Below, one piece after another: positions 1-7,476 of a stretch of DNA of 64,000 bases (position 1 is the stretch's first letter; every line of letters begins with the position of its first letter). The stretch is from Campylobacter sp. LR291e (GTDB lineage Bacteria; Campylobacterota; Campylobacteria; Campylobacterales; Campylobacteraceae). A model generated the notes under the pieces. The model had not been told where the DNA came from. It saw only the letters and a program-made list of their open reading frames with translations, and searched no databases. The DNA lies in contig NZ_VJNV01000026.1 in the NCBI RefSeq assembly GCF_008633915.1, forward strand, positions 124,001-188,000, given 5' to 3'. The translations under genes and the position numbers were made by a program.

Positions 1-57
1 ATAATCGTTGTCGCACAAATGTTTTTATACTTTTTAAGCTACAAAATGGCAAAAAAG

Positions 58-88
58 TGATATAATCTAATAAAACCACGAAAAGGAG
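58..88 (+). promoter_or_regulatory. flaC promoter and ribosome binding site
   Basis: TATAAT at 61-66 is a good sigma-70 -10 box. TGATAT at 58-63 overlaps it and is one base from the Campylobacter sigma-28 core CGATAT, so either sigma factor could be used. AAAGGAG at 82-88 is a strong Shine-Dalgarno sequence six bases before the ATG. The boxes are seen; the sigma assignment is inference. Confidence 0.5.
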
Positions 89-94
89 TAGATT

Positions 95-850
95 ATGAAG
101 ATTAACAATGATGCAACTGCTTTGCAACAAAATTATTATCTTAATAATGCTCAACAGAGTTATGACAAGGCTTTAGGTAATATTGCTGCGATTAGGGCTA
201 TTAGTGGTGTTGATGGTGCAAATTTAGCCATTGCCGATTCTTTGAGAACTCAAGCTAGTACTATAGACCAAGGCATAGCAAATGCTTATGATGCAATTGG
301 AGTTTTACAGATTGCTGATGCCAGTTTAACAGGCATTGCTGAAACTACTGATAGATTAAGCGAACTTTCTGTACAAATGAATAATGCAGTCTTAAATGAT
401 TCTCAAAAATCTATGTTACAAACTGAGGCTAATCGTTTGCAACAATCCATTGAAGATTCTTTTAATAACGCTACTTATAATGGTAAAAATGTATTTCAAA
501 CTATGAATTTTGTCGTAGGAAGTGGAGTAGAAAGTACTAGCTTAAATAGCATTGATAGTAGTGGTTTAGATATTAGCAATCAAGAAAGCATTGAAAGTTT
601 TGTAAAGCAACTTAGTTCATTGCGTTCAGAAATAGGAGCAGGTATTAATGCTATTACTTCAAATATTAACGCAAGTGTGCAAAATAGCCTAAGTGCAAAA
701 AGTAGCGAGGCAAATTTATTAAATGATGATTTAGGCGTTAATACTACTGAACTTAACACTGCTTATCTTAAAGAAAATTCAGCCGCCTTTATGATGGCTC
801 AATCTAATTTAAATTTAGAAACTAAATTATCTGCCTTAATCGGCGATTAA
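95..850 (+). CDS. flaC: FlaC-type short flagellin
   Basis: A 251-residue flagellin-like protein with the conserved N-terminal D0/D1 helices (QQNYYLNNAQ, RAISGVDGANLAIADSLR) and the C-terminal helical half (LRSEIGAGINAITSNINASV), but without the variable central domains of the filament flagellins FlaA and FlaB. The length fits C. jejuni FlaC, which is secreted through the flagellar export apparatus and is not a main filament subunit. The start is fixed by AAAGGAG just upstream. The gene stands alone, closed by a perfect hairpin right at its stop, so it is probably monocistronic. Confidence is high because similarity runs along the whole length. Confidence 0.93.
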   Translation: MKINNDATALQQNYYLNNAQQSYDKALGNIAAIRAISGVDGANLAIADSLRTQASTIDQGIANAYDAIGVLQIADASLTGIAETTDRLSELSVQMNNAVLNDSQKSMLQTEANRLQQSIEDSFNNATYNGKNVFQTMNFVVGSGVESTSLNSIDSSGLDISNQESIESFVKQLSSLRSEIGAGINAITSNINASVQNSLSAKSSEANLLNDDLGVNTTELNTAYLKENSAAFMMAQSNLNLETKLSALIGD

Positions 851-868
851 GAGTCCTAAGGGACTCTT
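849..868 (+). terminator. hairpin terminator after flaC
   Basis: AAGAGTCC and GGACTCTT form a perfect 8-bp stem around a TAAG loop, beginning inside the flaC stop codon. No U-run follows, so termination may be partial and transcription could continue into waaF, which has no obvious promoter in its 42-bp gap. Confidence 0.65.
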
Positions 869-892
869 ACCCCATATATTAAAAGCTTTAAC

Positions 893-1813
893 TTGAAAAT
901 TTTTATTAATCTTCCTACTTGGCTTGGCGATTGCGTTATGAGTAGCGTTGCGTTAAAGGCTATTTTTGATGAATTTGTTGATGCTAAGTTCGTACTTTAT
1001 GGTTCTTTTGCAAGTTGTGAACTATTTAAAAGCTTGCCAAACTGCGATATAATCGTGTCTGAAAAAAAACGTTATACTCAAATTTTAAAACTTAGAAACA
1101 AACTTGAAACATTCGACCTAGCCCTTTCTTTTCGTTCTGCTTTTTCAAGTAAGATTATATTAAATTTAATCAAGGCTAAAAAAAGATTTTATTTTGATAA
1201 AAATGAAAATAAAGACATGCATCAAGTTTTAAAATATATTTATTTCGTAGAAAAAAAATTAAATTTAAAGGTAAAAAATCTTAATTTATGGCTACCTATA
1301 AAGCCAATTAAAACAAATGAAAAAATCCTTGGCATAAACCCTGGTGCAAAATATGGCAGTGCAAAACGTTGGAATAGTGAGTATTTTGCCACTCTTGCTA
1401 CGCATTTTAAGGACTATAAAATTTTAATTTTTGGCATTAAAAGTGAATTAGAACTATGCAACGATATTGAAAATTTACTTAAAAAAGAAAATAAAAATGT
1501 GCTTAATCTTTGTGGCAAAACTAGCATAAAAGAACTTTGTGAACACATTTCAAGCCTTGGTTTTTTTATAACAAATGATAGTGGTCCTATGCATATTGCA
1601 ACAGTTTATAGAATAAAAACCCTAGTACTTTTTGGTCCTACAAATTTCAAACAAACTTCGCCTTTTAATAATGAAAACGCTAAAATAATTCATTTAAATT
1701 TACCTTGTATGCCTTGTATGAAAAGGACCTGTCCTTTAAAACACCATAAATGTATGCAGGATTTAACCCCTGATATTGCCTTAAATGTGGTTAATAAATA
1801 TTTTAAGCTTTAA
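893..1813 (+). CDS. waaF: ADP-heptose:LPS heptosyltransferase, WaaF type
   Basis: A glycosyltransferase family 9 protein (306 residues) that adds heptose to the inner core of lipooligosaccharide at the cytoplasmic face of the inner membrane. Family signs are the N-terminal NLPTWLGDCVMSSVALKAI and the C-terminal donor-binding stretch NDSGPMHIA followed by VLFGPT. A Cys-rich tail (CMPCMKRTCP) is typical of WaaF. The start is TTG with no clear Shine-Dalgarno sequence, but similarity begins right at this codon. It lies outside any visible LOS cluster. Its 3' end overlaps the convergent sixA by 11 bp. Confidence 0.85.
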   Translation: MKIFINLPTWLGDCVMSSVALKAIFDEFVDAKFVLYGSFASCELFKSLPNCDIIVSEKKRYTQILKLRNKLETFDLALSFRSAFSSKIILNLIKAKKRFYFDKNENKDMHQVLKYIYFVEKKLNLKVKNLNLWLPIKPIKTNEKILGINPGAKYGSAKRWNSEYFATLATHFKDYKILIFGIKSELELCNDIENLLKKENKNVLNLCGKTSIKELCEHISSLGFFITNDSGPMHIATVYRIKTLVLFGPTNFKQTSPFNNENAKIIHLNLPCMPCMKRTCPLKHHKCMQDLTPDIALNVVNKYFKL

Positions 1814-2297
1814 GCTCTCTTACATTTTCGAAAAATACCACTCTACCACTATCCTTGCTAAGTTCATTAAAGCTAACTATATCAAATTCAAGGCATAAAA
1901 AAGCAGAAGTTGCAAAATTTTCAACACATAAAGGACTTAAAAACTCGATAAGTTCACAGATTCCAGGATTATGCCCAACTACAGCAACCTCTGTTATATC
2001 ATCGCTTAATGCTTGTAAAATGGTAAAAATTTCATTCGTACTAGCTAAATATAACTCATCCTTATAAATTATATTTTCACTATCAAAGCCCACAGCCTTA
2101 GCAAAACGTTTTGCTGTCATTTTTGTTCGTTTTGACGAGCTTGAAATTATGCTATCAAGCCTTATGTCATAATTTTTTAATCTAAAAGCAAGTCGTTTTA
2201 AGTCTTCCTTGCCCTCTTGTGTAATTTTTCTATCAAAATCATCGCAAATGGCGTTTTTTTCAGCCTTTGCATGTCTTAATAAATAAATTTTTTTCAT
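1803..2297 (-). CDS. sixA: phosphohistidine phosphatase, SixA-like
   Basis: A short histidine phosphatase superfamily protein (164 residues). The catalytic RHAK motif lies at residues 8-11 (LLRHAKAEK) and a second conserved histidine in VVGHNPG near the middle. SixA enzymes remove phosphate from phosphohistidine on HPt or PTS proteins; the substrate here cannot be told. The gene starts inside the end of the upstream rhomboid gene (4-bp overlap), so the two are probably translated together. No signal peptide, so cytoplasmic. Confidence 0.78.
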   Translation of the reverse strand: MKKIYLLRHAKAEKNAICDDFDRKITQEGKEDLKRLAFRLKNYDIRLDSIISSSSKRTKMTAKRFAKAVGFDSENIIYKDELYLASTNEIFTILQALSDDITEVAVVGHNPGICELIEFLSPLCVENFATSAFLCLEFDIVSFNELSKDSGRVVFFENVRELKA

Positions 2298-2830
2298 CTT
2301 TTTCCTTTGATATAAAATTTAGCCAACAAATAACCACAAACAAAGCCAAAAATATGACCATACCAAGCCACATTTATACCCATTAATAAGGGTGCAAAAC
2401 TCATTAATAAAACGGCTATAATTAAGCCCTTTAAGCTTTCTTTATCAATAGCAGCAAAGGCCCCTATCAAAACGCAAATTGCCCCACTTGCCCCGATTAA
2501 ATTTGTACTTTGCAAGGAAAAATTATAATCAAAAAGTACATAAAAAGCACTTAAAAAAGAACAAAGCAAACCACCGACAAAGTATAGAAAACAAAATTTT
2601 AAGCTACCTAAAAATTTTTCTAAAATTCTACCAAATTGAAATAAAACCACCATATTTACAAATAAATGCATAAAATTTCCATGCACAAACATAGTACTTA
2701 ACACCTGCCAGAAAAAATTTGCCTTAAAAAATAAGATATTAAGCCCTAGTAAAACATAAAATTCATCATCATAAAAAAGCATAAAAATATATATTAAAAC
2801 ATTAATTAAAATTATAAAATTTGTAAGCAA
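2294..2830 (-). CDS. rhomboid-family intramembrane serine protease
   Basis: A 178-residue protein made almost entirely of membrane helices. The catalytic dyad is visible: Ser115 in GASGA and His159 in WYGHIFGF. The L1 loop carries the typical HGNFMHLFVNM near residue 50. This is the minimal six-helix rhomboid core without extra domains. It cleaves substrates within or next to the inner membrane; the substrate is unknown. It overlaps sixA by 4 bp, and its promoter must lie in the 100-bp gap shared with the divergent PepSY-like gene. Confidence 0.85.
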   Translation of the reverse strand: MLTNFIILINVLIYIFMLFYDDEFYVLLGLNILFFKANFFWQVLSTMFVHGNFMHLFVNMVVLFQFGRILEKFLGSLKFCFLYFVGGLLCSFLSAFYVLFDYNFSLQSTNLIGASGAICVLIGAFAAIDKESLKGLIIAVLLMSFAPLLMGINVAWYGHIFGFVCGYLLAKFYIKGKR

Positions 2831-2930
2831 AAATACCCTTTTAAAGAAATCCCTTAATTGTTATAAATTTCACTTTAAATTCACATAAAATTTGCTAGAA
2901 TAAAAACCAAAAAAATATAGGGATAAATTT

Positions 2931-3347
2931 TTGAAATTTAAATTTTTAATTATTAGTATTTTAATTAGCAAATGCCTTAGTGGAGGTTTTATACTATCCC
3001 CTGATGCTCTGCCTCAACTTGCAAAAGAATTTATAGCGAAACATTTTTCAAACGCTCAAATTGGCATGGTTCAAATGGATAAAAATACCTACGAGGTATA
3101 TTTAACCGATGGGACTGAATTAGAATTTTACATTGATGGCAATTGGAAAGAAATTGAGGCTAAATTTAATGTAATAAGCTTTAATATACTGCCTCCAAAT
3201 CTTGCAAGTATTATGCAAAATAATTTTCCAAACACAGCCATAATAGAAATCAAACGCAAGGCGAACTACTATAAAATAGAACTTACTAACCATTTAGAAG
3301 TTATAATGGACTTTAATGGGACTATATTAAATGCAAAATATGATTAA
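2931..3347 (+). CDS. secreted PepSY-like protein
   Basis: A 138-residue protein with a short N-terminal hydrophobic segment (residues 4-18) that looks like a signal peptide. It has two repeated alpha/beta units: LPQLAKEFIAKHF followed by a TYEVYLTDGTELEFY strand pair, and LASIMQNNFP followed by YYKIELTNHLEVIMDF. This is the pattern of the putative beta-lactamase-inhibitor-like PepSY-like family, which is probably periplasmic and of unknown role. The start is TTG. The stop lies one base from the convergent tonB stop. Confidence 0.7.
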   Translation: MKFKFLIISILISKCLSGGFILSPDALPQLAKEFIAKHFSNAQIGMVQMDKNTYEVYLTDGTELEFYIDGNWKEIEAKFNVISFNILPPNLASIMQNNFPNTAIIEIKRKANYYKIELTNHLEVIMDFNGTILNAKYD

Positions 3348-3348
3348 A

Positions 3349-4026
3349 TTATTTTAATTTATAAGCTAATTCTATACTAAGTACTACATTTTTATGATAT
3401 TTTGGAAAGTATTTTGACGCCTTTTTTATCACTTGAAGGCTGTTATTGTCTAAAATTTTATAATTTGAACTACTTATTATTTTTAAATCCTTTAACTCAT
3501 TATTTACTAAACTAAATTGCACCCTTACAAGACCTGTAATCTTAGCATTAATGGCTTCTTTTGGATAATGCTTTTTAGCAGTTTTATTGATTATGCTTTT
3601 AACCTGACTTAAAAAATTATCATACTCACCGCTATCGCCTTCACCACCACCTTGTCCCACACTTGCTAAGGCCCCATAATTATTATTTATACTTGTATTT
3701 TGAGAATTTGGCGAGATTAAGGCTTGATTTATTTTTTGCTTTATCTTTTTTGGATCATTTTTTACTATTTTTTCTGGCTTTTTTCTTCTTTTTTTTTCTA
3801 TAACCTTTTCTTTTTCTTCTACTAAATTTTCTTCTAAATTTTGATTTTCTAAACTTTTTTGTTCTAAATTTTCACTATTTTCATTACTTGCAAAATTCTT
3901 AAAAGAAAGAGTTATAATGCTTTGCTTAAAAGAATTTTGCACCTTAAAAATATCTACATAAAAATAACTTACATATAAGGGTAAAAAAACTATGCAAGTA
4001 ATGATAAAGGCTTGAATTTTATGCAT
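3349..4026 (-). CDS. TonB-like energy transducer of the uptake cluster
   Basis: A 225-residue protein with one N-terminal membrane anchor (about residues 6-24), a charged Lys/Glu-rich periplasmic linker (about 60-100) instead of the usual Pro-rich one, and a C-terminal TonB domain (about 135-225; HYPKEAINAKITGLVRVQF). TonB couples the proton motive force, through ExbB and ExbD, to outer-membrane receptors. Neither exbB nor exbD is in this window. Its 8-bp overlap with the ABC ATPase gene suggests it serves the receptor at the head of this cluster. Confidence 0.85.
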   Translation of the reverse strand: MHKIQAFIITCIVFLPLYVSYFYVDIFKVQNSFKQSIITLSFKNFASNENSENLEQKSLENQNLEENLVEEKEKVIEKKRRKKPEKIVKNDPKKIKQKINQALISPNSQNTSINNNYGALASVGQGGGEGDSGEYDNFLSQVKSIINKTAKKHYPKEAINAKITGLVRVQFSLVNNELKDLKIISSSNYKILDNNSLQVIKKASKYFPKYHKNVVLSIELAYKLK

Positions 4027-4768
4027 TTGGTCTAAAAAAATGCTTATGATAATTTGGTAAAACTATACTTTTAACATTGACATCATAAAGGGCATTTACA
4101 TTTTTTTCATTTAAAATTTCATCTCTTAACCCACAGCACATGACCTCTCCACTTTTAAGCATTAAAATTTTATTAGATATATAGCAAGTATCAAGCTGAT
4201 GAGATGAAAAAATTATACTTTTTTTAAGCTTTTTTAAAAGAATTTCAAGCTTAAAAACATAAGATAAATCAAGTGCACTCATGGGCTCATCAAGCATTAA
4301 AATTTCCCCATCTTGCAATATAGCCCTTGCGATTAAGCCGAGTTGTTTTTGCCCTCCTGAAAGGGTGTAAAAATTTTGATTTTTTAAATGTTGTATTTCA
4401 AGCATACAAAGTACTTCAAGTGCCTTTGCAATTTCAATTTTACTATAAGAAAAACCTTCACTTCTTGCATACCGACCCATTAGTACTACTTCAAGCAAGG
4501 TAAAAGGAAAGGTAATATTTTGAATTTGAGGTACAAAGCTTAAAATTCTAGCCCTTTTTATAGGCTTTAAGGTAGCTAAATTTACGCCTTTAAAAAGAGC
4601 TTGTCCTTGATAATCAATAACCCCTAAAATAGCCTTTAAAAGCGTACTTTTTCCACTACCATTTTGTCCTAAAATACACATAATCTCGCCACTATCAAGG
4701 CTAAAATTTATATTTTTTAAAATGCTTTTTTTGTCTATACTAACGCTTAAATTTAAAAGTTCTAGCAT
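4019..4768 (-). CDS. FecE/BtuD-type ABC transporter ATPase
   Basis: A 249-residue ABC ATPase with Walker A GQNGSGKST, signature LSGGQKQL, Walker B ILMLDEP and the switch histidine in FSSHQLD. It belongs to the group that powers import of iron chelates, heme, cobalamin or nickel complexes from the periplasm. It overlaps the permease gene by 7 bp and tonB by 8 bp, so it forms one unit with the FecCD-type permease and the binding protein. The substrate is not readable from the ATPase. Confidence 0.9.
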   Translation of the reverse strand: MLELLNLSVSIDKKSILKNINFSLDSGEIMCILGQNGSGKSTLLKAILGVIDYQGQALFKGVNLATLKPIKRARILSFVPQIQNITFPFTLLEVVLMGRYARSEGFSYSKIEIAKALEVLCMLEIQHLKNQNFYTLSGGQKQLGLIARAILQDGEILMLDEPMSALDLSYVFKLEILLKKLKKSIIFSSHQLDTCYISNKILMLKSGEVMCCGLRDEILNEKNVNALYDVNVKSIVLPNYHKHFFRPNA

Positions 4769-5754
4769 TGCAAGGCCTTTTTTTTGTTTATAAAAAGTAT
4801 ACTTGCAAAAATAGGAATTCCAAAAACGCTTGTAAGTATACCTATGGGTAGTTCAGTTTGGGTCATACTTCTTGCAAGTGTATCACAAATCAGTAAAAAA
4901 CAGGCTCCAAAAAGGGCACAAAATGGCAACATTAAACGATGATTAGCCCCTATTATAAAACGGGCGATATGAGGCATTACAAGCCCTACCCAACCGATAA
5001 GTCCTCCAAGTGCCACACTAGCACTAGCTAAAAAGGTAGCTATTAGTATAAAAATAAGCCTTGTTCTTTTTACATTTATACCAAGACTCATTGCACTTTC
5101 ATAATCTAAATTTAAAATATCAACAACCCTAGCACTTAAAATACAAAATATCAAGGCAAAGATTAAAAATAAGCTTAAAATGATTAAGGGTAATTCTTTT
5201 ATAAAGGCTAGTGAGCCCATTAACCAAAAAACGATATTTGGCAAGGTATTATAAGGGTCTGCTAGAATTTTAATTACGCTAACCCCAGCCCCAAAAAAAG
5301 ATGAGCTTATAATACCTCCTAAGATTAGCATTAAGATACTTTTATTTTTATCAAAAATCATAGATAAAAATAAAGAAACACACATTGCTAAAATTCCACA
5401 AATAAAGCATAAAATTTCTATGCCAATCGTAGAAAAGCCAAGTACCATGGCAAGTGCAGCCCCAAAACTAGCCCCACTTAAAACGCCTAAAATTCCAGGA
5501 GAAACTAAAGGATTAGCAATTACACCTTGATAAAGCGCCCCACTCATTGCTAAACTAGCCCCTACCACAATGGCTGAGATAATACGAGGAAGTCTTGTTT
5601 GAAAGATGATTAAGGTCTCGTTAGTGTTTTCATTTGAAAAAATTAATTTTAAGGCATTTAAAGAACTTATATTATAACTTCCAACCCCAAGGGCGATTAT
5701 GCTTAAAATCACAAGTAAAATACATAAAATAACTATAAAATAAAGCTTATTCAT
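4762..5754 (-). CDS. FecCD-family ABC transporter permease
   Basis: A 330-residue protein with about ten membrane helices and typical FecCD/BtuC motifs: TRLPRIISAIVVGASLAMSG (about residues 53-72), NPLVSPGILGVLSGASFG, and the ATPase-contact and C-terminal motif GLVMPHIARFIIG. The family imports metal chelates or cobalamin across the inner membrane as a homodimer. Four bases separate it from the methyltransferase gene upstream. Confidence 0.9.
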   Translation of the reverse strand: MNKLYFIVILCILLVILSIIALGVGSYNISSLNALKLIFSNENTNETLIIFQTRLPRIISAIVVGASLAMSGALYQGVIANPLVSPGILGVLSGASFGAALAMVLGFSTIGIEILCFICGILAMCVSLFLSMIFDKNKSILMLILGGIISSSFFGAGVSVIKILADPYNTLPNIVFWLMGSLAFIKELPLIILSLFLIFALIFCILSARVVDILNLDYESAMSLGINVKRTRLIFILIATFLASASVALGGLIGWVGLVMPHIARFIIGANHRLMLPFCALFGACFLLICDTLARSMTQTELPIGILTSVFGIPIFASILFINKKKALQC

Positions 5755-5758
5755 GTAA

Positions 5759-6502
5759 TTACTTAGTAATTAACGCATAGCCAAATTCCCTATGTTCACT
5801 GTAAGAAATTTCACCATTTTTTTCGTATTTTTTTAAAAAATCATGTATGATTTTTTCATTAGGTACCCCACCATTAGCCTCTACATGCCAAGACATGCTC
5901 TTAAACATTTCATCAAAGTCCTTTTTTTTGGTATGTGTTTTTGTAACATATTCAATTTTAGGTTCTTTTATATTTTCTTCTTCAAGCCAGGTTAGTACCT
6001 TAGAAAGCCCAAGGGGAGTTTTTAAAGCTAGGTTATGTAAGTTTAAAAGTTCTTCTAAAAAATCACTTTTCTTAAACCTACCCCAGCCTATATAACAGAA
6101 GCTTTTAATATTTAAATTTAACGCCTTTAAAAAGCTTTCTTTACTATAAAGTGCTGGGGTTAAGGATGCAAAGATAATATCTAAATTTAAAGGGCTTGTA
6201 TCTAATTCATCCCAAGTGCACAGTATGCTTTTAACATTATTTATATTAAAATTTTTTGCGTCCTTATTTAAAATTCTAAGCATTTCATCTGAAATATCAG
6301 CTGCATAAACCATTTTAGCCCTATTTGCTAATTCTAAGGCATAACGACCCGTACCACAGCCTAAATCAAGTACATTTTTATCCTTAAAATCTACCCCATT
6401 ATTCTCAAAAAAGGACAATACCTCGATAACTTCTTCGTTGTCCTTTTTAAATCTTGGAAAGTTTTTTGCCTTTGCATCCCAAAGTTCTTTTGTAAATTTC
6501 AT
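5759..6502 (-). CDS. class I SAM-dependent methyltransferase inside the uptake operon
   Basis: A 247-residue soluble protein with the Rossmann methyltransferase fold. Motif I VLDLGCGTGRYALELA begins at about residue 44, with an acidic motif II (VYAADIS). The C-terminal half is not a domain I recognise. The gene sits between the binding-protein gene (4-bp overlap) and the permease gene (4-bp gap), so it is co-translated with transport genes. It might modify the imported ligand, release a metal from a chelator, or act on an unrelated target. The fold is seen; the substrate is unknown. Confidence 0.82.
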   Translation of the reverse strand: MKFTKELWDAKAKNFPRFKKDNEEVIEVLSFFENNGVDFKDKNVLDLGCGTGRYALELANRAKMVYAADISDEMLRILNKDAKNFNINNVKSILCTWDELDTSPLNLDIIFASLTPALYSKESFLKALNLNIKSFCYIGWGRFKKSDFLEELLNLHNLALKTPLGLSKVLTWLEEENIKEPKIEYVTKTHTKKKDFDEMFKSMSWHVEANGGVPNEKIIHDFLKKYEKNGEISYSEHREFGYALITK

Positions 6503-7443
6503 TTAAGTCCTTGCAATCTTATATACGCATCATAGTTTAATTCTTGTAAGAATTCCTTATAAAATTCTTGTGCTATTTTTTTAGCTTCTTCATCACTAAA
6601 AAGTGTTGGCTGAGTCTTTGACATAGCCCATAATAACCCAACACTTTGCATTATAGTAGGAGGCCTTGTTAGCCAGTTACTAGGACTTGATGGTGCATAA
6701 TAAATTTGTTTTTGCTTAACCGCTTTGAAATTTGCCCATTGTTTGCTAGGATTATTCATTAATTCCTTATAAAAACTAATCTCTCTTACAAAAATCATGT
6801 CAGGTTCATACTTGCTTAAAAGTTCAAAATTTACTTGCAACCTCCTTGCATTTTGCGTAAAATAAGAACACTTTATAGAATTCTCACCACCCATTAAAAA
6901 AACTAATTCTAAATTATCATTATCCTTAGCACATTGGGTTTCAAACCCGTTATATCCTTGTGCTAGATAAATTTTAGGTCTTTTTGTGATTTTACTTTGC
7001 AATGATTTTAATAAATCTTCATTTTTATGCAAAATTTTAATTAATCTTTCACCCCTTTCTTTAATATCAAGCTTTGAAGAAATTGTCCTTATAAGTTCGT
7101 CCTTATTACTATCATCTAGTAAAACGACTTCTACCTTAAAGCTTTCATATTTTTTCTTTAATTCTTCTGGGTAATTTTTCCCAGCAAAGATAAAATCAGG
7201 CTTGTAAGAAACTATCTTTTCAAAAGAAGCATTATAAGGCATACCAAGTACTGGTAAGTTTGCTACATTTAAGGGCATAAACTCAATATCTTCTTCATAG
7301 GGCTTATAATTTAGCCCTATTAAACCTTGAGGATATAAAATTTCAAGCAAAAGCGTTAAATTTGGACTTACACCAAAGACCTTTTTAGTATCTGCCATTA
7401 GTGGCAGTAATGCTAAAATTAAGATCAAAAATATTTTTTTCAT
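6499..7443 (-). CDS. periplasmic metal-complex binding protein, FecB/CeuE-like
   Basis: A 314-residue protein with a clean signal peptide (about residues 1-17, ending ALLPLMADTK) and no lipobox. It has the two-lobed class III binding-protein pattern: KPDFIFAGK in the first lobe and YEPDMIFVRE in the second. The conserved WLTRPP segment near residue 261 is shared with family members that bind iron, nickel or similar complexes. Its place between receptor and permease genes makes it the binding protein of this ABC importer. The metal cannot be named. Confidence 0.87.
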   Translation of the reverse strand: MKKIFLILILALLPLMADTKKVFGVSPNLTLLLEILYPQGLIGLNYKPYEEDIEFMPLNVANLPVLGMPYNASFEKIVSYKPDFIFAGKNYPEELKKKYESFKVEVVLLDDSNKDELIRTISSKLDIKERGERLIKILHKNEDLLKSLQSKITKRPKIYLAQGYNGFETQCAKDNDNLELVFLMGGENSIKCSYFTQNARRLQVNFELLSKYEPDMIFVREISFYKELMNNPSKQWANFKAVKQKQIYYAPSSPSNWLTRPPTIMQSVGLLWAMSKTQPTLFSDEEAKKIAQEFYKEFLQELNYDAYIRLQGLK

Positions 7444-7476
7444 ACTTTTCCTTTAAAAATCATATTATACTAAATT

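Noticed and set aside
36-66. A firm sigma-28 promoter for flaC
   Set aside because: TGATAT differs from CGATAT and overlaps a perfect sigma-70 TATAAT; the -35 part is not convincing.
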